From Phoronis australis (taxonomy: Eukaryota > Phoronida > Phoronidae): DNA of 64,000 bases. The notes under the pieces are model-generated. The model worked only from the letters and a program-made list of their open reading frames with translations. It searched no databases and was not told the origin of the DNA. The first letter of the stretch is position 1. Each line of letters starts with the position of its first letter. The DNA lies in NCBI GenBank assembly GCA_002633005.1, contig NMRA01000369.1, positions 275,881-339,880 of the forward strand, in the 5' to 3' direction. Made by a program: the position numbers and the translations under genes. Shown here piece by piece: positions 1 to 13,200 of this stretch.

Positions 1-1290
1 TGCCAGTGAATAGTGTGAAATGCATGACTGGAATCAATAAGTGGAAGATGAAGCTGGTCCTTGATACTGATTGTGGGCCATAACGTGTGCAGGGATGGCT
101 CCGCTGAGGCAGCACATGAAAGGGGCATTCTCTCAATGTCAAAACACATCTCAGATTTTTGGTTTTAGGTTTCTTTGACTATTAATATGTTAGTTAAAGT
201 CAAAAATCCCCCTTAGGGTTGGTTGTAAACCCACCTCCATCACAAAAATCAACTTTAATTTTGACCACCTTCTGATTTGAAATTGGTTTCAAACTGTTCC
301 TTAGTCAACGTGGGTGGGTTCTTTGAGATAAAAGAAAACTAACAATTCATTATTGGTTAAAACCAAGCTTTTGATGTTATGAGAAGTAATGAGTTGTCAG
401 TTCCTCGCAACACCAAACATGACTTCTCAGCTTAGTAATGTTGAGACCAATTTCAAAGTGGCACCTAGTGGTGCAAATCAAAAGATAGTTTCTTCATTGG
501 AAAACAGGTTCATTGCTGCTTCAAAAAGCTAAATACTGAATGTAGTTTTGAGTTAAAATAGCGATGACTCGATTGTCAAAATCTCTGTATGGTTTTTGAG
601 CAAACTTGTTTTCGTATCTTAAGTTTGAAGAACACCTAGTAGTTAAAAGTTTATTGTACATTTCAAAAATATTTTTTACTAAAAATGGCTGGTCAAGAGA
701 CCACTAGAGAGATACAGTTTTGTGAACGGTTCAAATTAATTCACCTAGACTCTAATTTCGGAAAATGTACGGTGCGAATGATTTCACTAAACACAAATTT
801 TGGGAAAAAATATGGTACGTAGCCAAAATGATCAGTCGTGTGGGTGCAGAATTACCTGGCTGTCATGACTCCTTAGTGCAATGTACATTCCACGCCATGA
901 CGAATGAGTGCAAGGAGAATCTACTAGATAGAGAAATTAAAATGATGTCTCTTAACCAGTCATGATTGGAAACATACTTTGCCATGTATTTTATGTTTTT
1001 GGGACTTCGTAATTATTAGTTACTGGCGTAGCTGTGAGGATGGACTGTAAACAATAAAAAGTAATTTATGCAAAGTAGCATATACTACATACACACTATA
1101 CGGACTGCAAAAGTACCTGGTTGTCTTAGTAACTCTTTCCAAAGTTGTGCACTATTACAATACAAATTTAATGAAGAACTTCCATCTTTGCCAATCCTGT
1201 GGTATTGCTTTGTTATTCAGCCTGTCATGAAAAGTGTATTTTTCATTTAATTTCCCAGAAATGAATTTTCGGTTCTGTTTTTGTTTTCAG
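1..1290. other. intron of the CPT1 gene (no exon seen)
   Basis: The first recognisable CPT1 exon starts at 1291 with one base that completes a codon, so this stretch is taken as the intron before it. I found no exon with good splice sites here. It contains a copy of a dispersed repeat at about 180-480. The exons for the N-terminal membrane-spanning part of CPT1 must lie upstream of the window. Confidence 0.5.
180..480 (+). repeat. dispersed repeat copy (old family)
   Basis: The stretch resembles 61590-61890 in the same orientation and, in reverse complement, parts of 6170-6660. Shared landmarks in order are a TTTTGACCA-like block, a TTTCAAACTG/TTTGAGACC block, TTAGTCA(A)CGTG, and a GTTGTCAGTTCC/CTGTCCGTTCC block followed by CTTAGTAATG/CTGAGTAATG. 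The similarity is diverged, so this is an old family, judged by eye only. No terminal repeats or coding capacity were recognised. Confidence 0.4.
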
Positions 1291-4200
1291 AAATACCTAC
1301 TCGACTTGTCGCATTCCAGGCAAAGTGAAAGATACACTCATGAACTTTAAAGATGTGCATCACATTGTTGTCATTAGGTAAGTCACATATTCAACATGTG
1401 CTTTGCTGCAAGCACGTATAAACACTTTGGTGCTGAGTTCACAAACCACTCCTTATGCACCCGAAATTTGCCTACTCTCAACATATTGGAAGGACTGTAT
1501 GTCCGTGTACCCCATTGGGTGGCATGTGAGCTGGGGTGCTGTGATTTTGGTTGCATAAGCTGTATTCTGTGAATGCAGCACTGTATTTTGCAGTCGGTTT
1601 GCAGTGTTTGTGATTGAGTGGACTGAGTTTTCAGTGCCCATGAGCCTTTTTTTTAAGTGAGGAGTTGTGTTCATGAGTGTGAAAGCCACGTTGTTTTGGA
1701 CCCGTGTGAATATTTTTGATAAAAGTCATGAAAGAACTTGTTTGATAGTATTTACTAGTAAACTGTTCTGTGCAAACTGAGTTAATGTATTTTCAAATTA
1801 CCTCAAACCAAAAAGTTCCATGCAAGCCATTGAAAAATGAACTTCATTAAAGTAAACCCTTGGGCCTGCATTAAAATGTTACCTAGCAGAAGTCCATGAG
1901 CCTGCATGCTCAGACCTGCTCTCAGTAATTCACAGTCGCAGTGTTTCCTTTTATCACTTATTCATTGTTAAGGCCCTGCCTCGACCAACTTCATCTTGTC
2001 ATTCTGATGAAGTGGAATTGGGACAGTAACTTTGGCATAATAGCTGCCTCAAATGCGACACTGTCCACAGGACGCTCACTCAAATTGTGCAATGTTTTAG
2101 CGGTTCCATTTCATTTTTTTCTGTGTTTTCAAGATCAAATAGAGAGATACCCTTTGTTACAAGGCCCTCAACTCTTAAAGAGACATCGTTTTTACGTCCA
2201 AAGAACATGTTTTGGGTTTTATTGTTGGAATTGATGGTCGACTTTTTGAAGTTTTTAGTATTGACTAGGGTTATAAAACAGCAAAATCTTTTGTGTTACT
2301 TTGTATTACAAAATTCTAAATTCTAATTCTCACTGTTTTATACCAGACATCAGCTGAAATCAGGGTCAGTACGCAAAAAATACTCTGCCCTTTGTTGAGT
2401 GGGATTTAGCTCTGCCAGTAGAACATTTGACTGCCACCGTGAGAGATCTCAGTAAATCACTTCTCGTCGATAATGTCACTTTAAATCTGTTGCCTCATTG
2501 TTTGACCTTCTTTCTCTTGCCAGGAAGGGGGTGTACTTTGCTGTTGATGTTATGCTACCTGATGGCCGAGGGGGCACCACCGTGATTACCCCCCAGGAAC
2601 TACGGCAACAGTTTCAGAAAATCTATGACATCACAGAAGGTGGGTACTCACTAACTACCTAAACCAACCTGGCAATAGTCAGTTGGATGCAGGAGACCTG
2701 CATTTTGGAACCCAGTTTGATGCACATTATTCAGTGAAAAACATGGTTGTCAAAATGCGGGAGCGCTGTAATTTGACTATTAATGCCAACATTGGTGTGT
2801 ATTGTCTTATTCATATCGGAGTGCAAAAATCTGTGCTTTCAGTAGTTCTCCTCCTTCATCTTTTTGGTCTTGACTCACTAGATCCTGGGACGCCCGTTTT
2901 TCGGGGTGGATTTCCTGTTCCAATGAGACGTTTCGTTTATACAGGTCATTACTGCAACTAAACACAGGTCCAGTCGACTAATTACTTTTCTAACCTTGAA
3001 AAGTTAGAATTTCTTCACAACGCTTCACTCAATAATATTTAGGTGTATGAGTTTTAGATACAACATCTTGTGCCCTGTATGAACCGTGTTGTGCCTCAAA
3101 CGCAACAGAAGTCACATCAGATCTTGGTTTATTAATCTCCCATTTTTTTACATTTTTGTTAAGATGTGTCGTATGCATTCAGCCAGTGTTAAAGTTACAT
3201 TTCTCCTTTTTTAGTTGACTTAAATACAAAATTCTCATACTTAGTCCTTGTACTGAAATCAGTCTCGTACTATTCCTTACCAAGATTGTTTTCCATTTTC
3301 ATTTACAACAAAAGCATCAAAACTATCAGTAACACAAGAATAGGCCTCAGAGTCTAATGGGGTTGACCAACCCTAAAATTGCGAATTGGAAAAATGGTGC
3401 ATGTTGTGCACATTGCTTGTGTCTTGACTGCCATATCCATCTGGAGGTTAAGCCAGGGATTGTGACTCCTTAAATGAATGAATAATCAACTGTGCGTTAT
3501 TCTAGTTAAGGGTAAAAAGTGTTTAACCTTGGATTTTACATATTAAACATCGAGCTTCAACATTCCTAGAGTGGAGGAGCACATGATATATTCACGAATT
3601 GTAAATATTGTTTATTACTTATTAACTGTGACACACTTTTTTTCACCAGACATGAACCCTGACACCAGATACCTGGCGGCCTTGACCTCTCTGGAGAGAA
3701 CACATTGGGCAGAGGTAATACTCACATTCAACAAAATCATAAGATTGCAGCAATCAAGAATACTTTGTAAAGTCGAGTGGTTGCATGTATTGTTGAATTT
3801 TGCCATACAACAGAAAATGTTCAAAAATGAGCTCACTAACTGGACTTCAAAAATGACATCTCCGGAAGTCATGCAATCTTTAGTCGCAGAATCGGTGTAA
3901 TTTTGTTGTAGGTAGAGATTTTACCTTCAAGTGACAATTCTTGGATTGACAAAAATTTGAACAGTTACCTTAGTTTTAAATCACATTTGAAAACACGTTA
4001 AAATGTACCAGATTGTCTCTTCTTGGTGTCCTATCTTATAAAAGTATTCTTTGTGTCTCTGTGATGGTAGTTTGTGTTTTGTGACATGTGCTGGATGTCA
4101 ACGTTCTGATAAACAGCTTTACAGGGACAGAGGTATGAAGAAATGTCATATATCTATAGCTTGATTAACTGTGTGCTTTTGACACGTTTTGTAGACCCGG

Positions 4201-7200
4201 GAGAAGCTTTTGAAAGACCCAACTAACCTTGACAGCTTGATGGCTGTTGAAAGTGCCTTATTCCACGTGGTCTTGGATGAAGTATCTCCAAAGGTATGAC
4301 TGTGTATTGTAGTATCATGGCTTTCATACAACCTGTTGAAATTTGCTCCCGTCTGGCTAATTTTTAAATGGTTATCTATTTTACTGCCAAGTGTTCCGTC
4401 AGTGACTTCATCATTCATTGCCAAGCGCCCTGATCTGCAAATTTGGTACTTTCCGTTTTTGACCTACTTAAGTGGAGAGGTATATGTCATGTAACGGCGG
4501 GCACCACTCAATTTTGGTTTTCAGTGCATTAGTGTGACTGCATAACAGCAAATATCCTGGTTTCCAATCGACTTAATAGTTATTTAAAGTCTTATCACAA
4601 TGATGAAAACAAGCTCTCATTGTGACAATACTGTTTCCAGTCCATGGTCTTGGACTCGCATCAACGCTCAGTCTTACTGTTGTTGCTATTTTTTCAATGA
4701 AGTATATTTGATGAGGACTAATTAACAGGGCGATGTTAGTTTTTTTTACTCATTGAACGAGAATTATGCCACTCCCACTGTTTCAGTTTGCCTTTGAAAA
4801 ATTTTTAACCCTGAAAGTAATATATTTGAGCTTCTTACAGGACATGACTGAGCAGTCGAGACTACTGATGGGTGGAGACGGCTCAAACAGGTACAGCTAC
4901 ATTTTTGACATAGTTATGGTGTTGACTGACTGATGCAGTCTGATGCAAAATCTAATGCTAATGTTTCTTGGACAGAATTCAAGACTCAGTTACAAAAAGA
5001 TGTTTTTGATATTAAAAAGTGGGAGACACTTTTATTACACACTTGGGTTTTGCTTAATGTGATAGCTTTAAATCTCAGGTAGTTGTGTTGATTATTTTGT
5101 TTATTATGATATTGTCCTGACTTAAAGGAATATTATCAGTGAAAAAAAGGTCTATTAAGACCAGCCTCAACACGGAATCAAACCTGCAACCCTCACGTTG
5201 GCAATCTAATGCAATTTAGCACTGGTGCCTAAGCTAAATCGCACTCAATAGATGGCAGAGTATTTTAAGAGTATTTAACTTGTGAAGTAAGTCGCCTTGG
5301 TTTCATCGAATGACTGCCAGATAATGGTGAGAATTGGAGATTTTGATATAAAATCACAAATCAAAGCACAAAAAATAAAGAGATTTTCTATCTGCAAAAA
5401 GTCTATTCCATCCAACAATAAACCCCAAAATTCATTTTTCGGTTCATCAAACTGATAATGTGTCTTTAATGTGTTTGTCATGATAAATTTATTGATTTTT
5501 AGCAAGACATTAATAAAAGTAAAACGCACTGAATGTTCCCCGTATAGTTCTTCCTTCGCTTATCCCACTATCTCCGTACTCTGGCTTTTCCGTGCACATT
5601 TAGATAAATAATTGTACGAATTATTTAAAATGACATTTTGATGATGTCTAATATTTTATGAGTTCGCGAAAGCATTTGAAGGCCTTTTTTTGTGTCAAGA
5701 ATTTACAGCCAGCTTAAATTTTTTAAATTGATTTGCCAGCTTACATTTGGCGTGCTATTCTACTTGAAACTTTAATCTTCAGTCACAATTAAATTAGTCC
5801 TAAAACTTCAATCATTCGATTTGTTAAAATAAATGCTTTCATCTGACTATCTTTTAATTGATTTTCAATCATTCGATTTGTTAAAATAAATGCTTTCATC
5901 TGACTATCTTTTAATTGATTTTCAAAAAATGTACATGTAAAACAGGGTCAACATAAATCAAGGTTTCAGGATATGCACTGTGACCCCATTTTCCAGGTGG
6001 TTTGATGTTTGTGCAACTCTCGTTCTTTTCCCCAACGGACACGGTGGAGGAGTGGCGGAACACGCGACAGCTGATGCCCCAGTAGGTTGATTGACACCCG
6101 TCTTAAGTAGAGACGCTGTTGAGTGAGCTCACCCATTGCACCTTAACATGTTCTCTGGCTGGAGATCACTCAATGTGGTTTTTGGAGCAATACGATCAAA
6201 TTGGGTCTATTAGTTGGGCAACCAAACTTAGCACCTTATATCATTGTGCAAACTGTTGAGATGTAAACCAACATTCTGTCAAAGAATCTCACTTTTGATT
6301 TAGAACTCTTACATGTAAAGTAAAACTAATCAAAATGTGTTCCTTACTCATACCAGAGGTGCTGGCCTGGCAGGAAATGCTGGTCCGTTTTTGCTTGAGA
6401 CCACGCTCGGCGCATAAAATGACTTGATGTCACAAACCCAACTCGTTGAGCCTGATCTCAAACAGTAACGAATTGTCATCTCTTCCCAAGCTCAGATACC
6501 ACCTATAATCTGAAAAAAGGAACAAAATTTAGAGCAGTTTATGGCATGTGACCTTAATCAAAAGTCTCTTTTCTGACTGAAGATGATCTTGACAAACTTG
6601 TAAGGTGCTAGACCTCAAGTCGGTCATCACTGTGCAAATGAACGACTTAAGGTCAAACATACAGTTGCATCAAAAGCTGTGTGTGTTATGAGTGGCTTCG
6701 GTTGTATGATACAGTTTTGGCTTGCAGGAATACACTTTCCACTATTCACGAATTATAAAAAACTTTCGCTAAAGGGATCAATTTACGAGTTGGAACACTT
6801 CCAACAAGGTTTTAGACTCACTATAGTTTTGAGAATGGCGACATTTGAAAGAACAATATTCAAAGGAACTCTAACCATACAGATTTATATGATGGTGTTG
6901 TTTTTTGACATTAAGCCATCTACCCAAACATATACAGACTATACATACCCACAGATGTCATTGCTGTGCCAGGAGATGCATAGTACAATATACTTCTTTT
7001 TTTCCCTAATAGCAATTGTTTCCATCTATTTATACATTTTTCCTGTCCCCTTCCTATTTGAAATTATTTGACGTATGTTACTGTGTACAGGTAGTTCAGT
7101 AGCCACTTTCTGGTGCTGTGGCCATGTGCCACTTGTCTTTAGGCCTGGCTTTAGCTTTGTTTTTGAGTTCTGGTTCAGTCGTGTCATTTTTCCTGTTTTA

Positions 7201-10200
7201 ATTGTAACTTTTTTACATCAGTGTGTCTGTTGCAAACTTTGCTTTGATATTGCAAACATGCTTTTTATCCAGTGCACTTCCTTTTCCCAATAACCTGTGA
7301 CATCTTGCCTATGCAGTTACACCTCAACATCTTGTCCTGCGCATTATTATTCTATACATTCTATACTTAGTCCGGCTCATTGAATGATCTTTGCTCATTT
7401 CTGCTCATTAATTTTCTTTGCTTAGTCTTGCTTATTAAAGTCATATTAGCATGCTCATGAATATACTAACGTATTGCAGAAACTAAATGACAATGCTATT
7501 TTGACATAATATATGCTAAACAAAGTGCATTGTGTTCGTTGACAACCTATAAATGGGTAAACGACAAATTCTGCAAATAGGTAACCTTTGCACTTACAAT
7601 GTACTTTTGGGGCTCACATAGCCCGCACCGTCATTAATTTTCAATACTCCGCACTTAGCTTTGCTTGTTCTTATTTGTCACTCAGTTCAATATCTGGTTT
7701 TGCTATGTGTCACATTTCATGTATAGATGGTTTGCATCATCGTTCTCTGTCCAGATTTTCTCTGTCACTAATATTTATTTTCATTTTCTTGCTGTCATTT
7801 TCACTCTATAAATTTTGATCGTGCTCAAACTAGTTAAACCTTGCTTTCCAACATATTTTGTTGAAGCTGGCGACTTAAGCAAGGCATTGTAAGGTTTTGA
7901 GTTTTCCACATTTTGCAAAAATGTGAAGATTCTGGCAACTGCCTATCAAGTTTTGTTGCTGTGGAGATGCAACCCAAGTCTTCTGGATTGGTATCTTCCT
8001 GCGAGACAAATACATGCAAATCATATACACATTGAAGTCATTTCAAGTAGAACATCCATTTACATATTAGTTTGTGTGGAATTTAGATCTTGCCGTTGGT
8101 TTGACAAGAGCCTGTCGCTTATTGTATTTGATGGAGGACGGATGGGATGCAATGGGGAACATGCCTCAGCTGATGCAACTGTATGTAACCAAAAAAACAA
8201 AAATGTCTACTAGGTTTTGTTGTGTGTTTGGACACTTGTATGCCTGAGTGAATGAGCGGCTGTAAATATTTTGGAGAACTGTTTCACATTTAATAGTTCT
8301 CTGATTAGCTGTATTTATGACATTAGATTATTACTAAGATTTCAAAAGCTGTTACCCTTTATTTTAAACTGAGTAAACAATGTCCAATTTTAATAAAAAC
8401 TCAGCGTTTAAAGCAGTGCTCTTTCTTAAAAGGTGTGTTACTCGATCACATATTTTGAGAAAGAGCAATGCTTGAAACATTGAGTTTTATTTATTTTGAC
8501 AATGTCTTTTGCTTCACCTGGCTTTCTGGCAATCAAGTTAAATATTGGAACAAGGCTGAAACCATACTCACAACTAAAATCAAAGGATATTGTAGAGAGC
8601 ATTCTGATGATGACTGACCAATCTTGTTCACTCTGTCCGTCGACACCAGGAGGCGTGTGCAAATTGCTGGGCCTCCTGCAATCTAGGAGACCCTTTGGGA
8701 GTGTGCCATGCATGCCACCTGGTGTCAACAAAGAAAGTTAACAGGACAGGTCATCATCAAAAGACTCTCTATAGATCTTTTGAGTTTACCTGTAGGTATG
8801 GTTCACATCTTTTTTCTATGTCCTGATTTTCAGTCGTAAGGCTTTGATAGGCTTTGATTACATCCAGGTGATTCGGTCAAGTCTGAAAAATCTCACATGT
8901 TGTTTAAACAATTTATGTGATTGATGTTATTGAAAGCAAAACACCCATTTTAAACCAAAATGAAAAAAAAAACATGAAATAATGAAGTTTTCTTAAAAAT
9001 TTCTCCAGAGGTTGTGGAACCATCTGGCTCTTATCAAGAAATAGTAACTGTGGACTCTCACAAAAAATTTGTAATTCTTTCCAATTTTTACGCACACTTA
9101 TTTCACTGATAACTTTTGCCTAAATGTAGCCCGCAACTATTCAGTGGCCCTGGAAAGTATGCAATCTAACTCAATATACAGTACACAGTATTCAGACAAA
9201 ATGTTTTGTATTGCACTGTATCATTAATTTGTTGCTTGCTGAATGGAAATGCGTCAAGTTAACTTTGAGTCTTCTTTGTACAGCTGTATGCCCGCATGTG
9301 GGAGTATGCAATGAGCCGGGAGAAGTATGACTCTGATGGAGAACCTGTTGCCATTGGCGACACTCACAATAGGAAACTGAAACCACCTCATATGTAAGTA
9401 AACAAATGAAAGAGTAATGATAAAATTAGTGTGGTAGTGATATTGAGAGTTACTGAATGCTGATGTTTAAGATGACTATTGATTATCTTGGTTTTAGGCC
9501 AAAGTTATGATTAAAAATAGGCGACAAGTATTTTGGCAATATTTGAGGTCGTAATGATGTTTTTTTCCACTGAAGTCACCTTGAGTTATGTCGTGTTTAT
9601 CTTGATGAATGTATTTTGCTACCACTGACTGGCTTCATTTCTGATCACAATACCAGCTTGTTGGTGGAGTTCGTAGTCAGTAAAGTTATGTGGACTTTGT
9701 GTGTCTACATACTAAACTACAATTTTTGTTTTTTCAGACTTGAATGGAACGTTAAATGTGTTGAAAAAGATATGGTGGTTGCCAAGGAGCAGCTTCTGGG
9801 TAATGTAAGTATTGACTCTATACGGTGACAATGGGCCAAGCAGTATTCACTAGGTGGCACTAATCACGAAAGGTCGGAATACATTAAAGTAGTTCCATCA
9901 CAGTGAAGGCATGTGTGTGATAAGGGTCCCAACTGAAGGCAGACATTTTTGCGTGCACTAAACTCTGAATGTCGATTCGCCCAGTTTAACAAAGGTGTAA
10001 TAATTGAGGCAGAGGTATAATTTTCAGTAGATTAATTTAAAAATGAGCAACAGTCATGAAGGTGCTGGTGAGTGACATCACAGATTATGTCAAAAGGGTG
10101 ATGCACAAGATTTTGTGAGCGGTTTTGAGCACAATCTATCGACATTTTCTTTCTAAGAAATTCTAGGGAACTGGATCAGTCAGCTTAGTACTGACCACAG

Positions 10201-13200
10201 TCTCAGTTCGTTCACAGATTGACTGTCTTCACGATGTAATCAGATTCTTGCTTCAGGTTAAATGTGCTTTGTCTGAAGAATTTTTCTTATTAAAACCACA
10301 CCATGACATTATTTTGTGAAAATTTTAAGAGTTCACTGAAAAGAAATAAGTCTATGTCAGGTTACACTGATTATTAAACATTTCTTAAGGGATTATGCAA
10401 GTAGCAAGCTTTATTGATTTAATTTTGTTTGTCCATAATGTTCAGTAATTTTATCCATAATGTCTAATCTTTTATTTGTTTTTTGGGCATACCCTCAATT
10501 CCGTCTTTAGGAATCGTTTTTGTTTTCAGAGGATGGACATTATTATTCATCGATGTGAATACAGTTAGTATACAGGGGCAGATCCAGGATTTTGAGTTAG
10601 GGGAGGGGCAGGGCAGAGTATTAGCCAGGATTTTGCCTGTCAGACATTCGCACCCGCGAACTGGGAGAATTTTAGGGAGGTGGGGCATAGCCCCCTTGGC
10701 CCCTCTGTAAATCTGCCACTGGTATACATGCAACAATTCATAAATCATGACATCTTGGAATTACTAATAATAAATTTCCTGACATTGCGGTTCTGCCTGG
10801 GTCTTTCTCCTGGGAATTGGTGACTGACTGGTTCCTGTAAAACTTTTGTTGTCCATGATCACCAGCAGAGGACGTCGAAATTTTCGCGGGAACCAGTCAG
10901 TCACCAATTCCCAGTAGAAGGCGCTGGGGAGCTCCACAACTTCAGGCAATTATTTTATAGTGAGTTTCAGGAGTCACGATTTATACATTTTTGCATCAGT
11001 ATAGCCTTCTGTGTTTGTCCCAAAACCATGTCCATCTCCTGCTCTTGCATTTCTAGATGATTTAATAAGTTCATTGAATATGCTTATTTTTCACCCTTGG
11101 CAACTGCAGCTCGCTGACCTTGAACTTCACGTTCAACCATCAGAGTATGGAAAAGGCTTCGTCAAGGCCAACCGCATGAGTCCTGATGGTTACTTCCAAA
11201 TGGCATTACAACTTGCCTTCTATCGGGACCAGAATGAAACTCCAAAAACATACGAATCGGCTGCCACAAGGTACTTCTGCAAGACTGTATTGAGATCACA
11301 TTGACTTCATTGATTTAAATTTTGATTATATCATGGGGATGTATATTGCTTTCATCTCCGTTCGGGCTTCCGGTGTCTGCTGTGTCTCCTAAACCCAGCG
11401 CAGGATCGTCATGAGATTTGACAGATGCGTTGGTATCAAACTTGTGATGATAGATGATGACGAGTTTTGGATCAGTCCATTACTCTGTCTCAAGTGACAA
11501 TTTTATTTCTTTACATTAATTTTACCTTCAAAGTGCCATGCTTGATTTTCATGAGGTTCTTCAAGTAGGCTTTTACTATGGTGCCTACCCATTTTTGAAC
11601 AGATCTGGCGTATTTTGAGTCCCCTAGTGGCCTTTTTTATTAATTTGCAGTTCGATTGTTGGCTTCTGCCTCTCTGTCCATCAAACTGCTCAAAAGATCA
11701 TTGTGAAAATCAATAGCAATTGGGTGTTGTGTCACAAAGACTATGACAGACATTGATTTTTGGATATTAAGCTGATTACTGTGGCACCTCCTAGTGACAA
11801 TTTCATTTTTGCATTCGCAGTTGTATCTCCTTAACCTCAGGCGAAATCTTTATAAAATGTGATAAGTGTTTTCCTGTGACAATGGAAGACGACCTTGGAA
11901 TGGATTTGATTACCTCTGTGCCTGCAGTGACATATAGTGGCTGTCATTGATTAATTTGTTGTGTGCCTCTCTATCTGCCAAACCGCCCCAAGAATCATGA
12001 AAATTGGCTGATGCGTTCCAACTGAGAAGACATTGTCCAACGTTGTGAGGATGGGTCCGACGTCCATGGTACCCCCTATTGTCATTTTTAGCATCTATAG
12101 CCTTATCTCCATGACCCCTTGAAGGATCTTTGTGAAATTTGGCGAGTGTTAAATTTCTATGAATATGGCTGCGGCTGATGCAGATTTTTGGACAGATCTT
12201 ACTACCACTGTGTCTTCTTGTGGCAATTTTCTATTAAGGAGACGAAGACTCCTTTTCATTTTCGAATGGATTGAACATATTCTGCACCACCTAGTGGCCA
12301 TTCTAATTTTTCAATCTGTTGTTTGGTGTCAGGTTTTCTAATGTCATTAAGAAAGTAATCCATATGCGGTATTTCACTTCGCCAGACTGCCGAGCAAAAT
12401 GGAGGTCTGAAAATGCATGTTAAAATACTGATAAAGATTATCAGTGAAAGAATGGTTAAAAGCTTGATCAAATCTGCTCCTGACAAAGTTTCTTGCCTTG
12501 GTGCTGATAAGTATTTCCTCTTTGCCAGAATGTTTGCAGAGGGTCGTACCGAAACCATCCGGCCAGTGTCTGAGCACTCGGTGGCCTTTGTAAAGTCCAT
12601 GGACGACTTGTGTGTGAGCCGGGAGCAGAGAGTAATTCATCTGAAGAAAGCCATTCATGCGCAAACTCAGTACAAGATCGACGCGAGCAATGGCTACGGT
12701 TGTGATCGACACATGTTTGGACTATACATGGCCTCACAGGAACTTGGCATGGCCGTACCTAAAGTGTTCAAGGATCCGGTGAGTTTGATGTCAAGTAGCT
12801 TTGGTCTCAGGTTGTGATTAGCAAGAGGGTCTATGTTGACCTAAGGGATGATTGAGCCTTTTAAGGGCCTTCATTGAAGGGTCACGCATTGTTACGGCCT
12901 GGGGCCCATTTCACGAAAACTCACTCATCAAAAATATTTCTGTGTCAAAACCAAAATTTGGACTAAGTTAAGACCAAGGACCAAAATTCAGAAAAGACTG
13001 TTGTGTAGATACAAAGTCAGATTATTTGGTTTTCGTTTTTAGCCTGCTAAAGAGAGCGAAATGTGGCATGGTATACTTTTAAAAGATTTTGGTAACTGTT
13101 TTCAATACGTTGACATTATGTTTTTATTTGTGCAACAGATCTGCTTCGCTCCCGACCGCCTCTCCACTTCTCAGACACCGGTCAAACTGACCAACGATTG

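Noticed and set aside
6679-7071. 130-codon plus-strand open frame between the CPT1 alternative exons
   Set aside because: It lies in an intron, has an AT-rich, hydrophobic composition without any family pattern, and no splice or promoter context.
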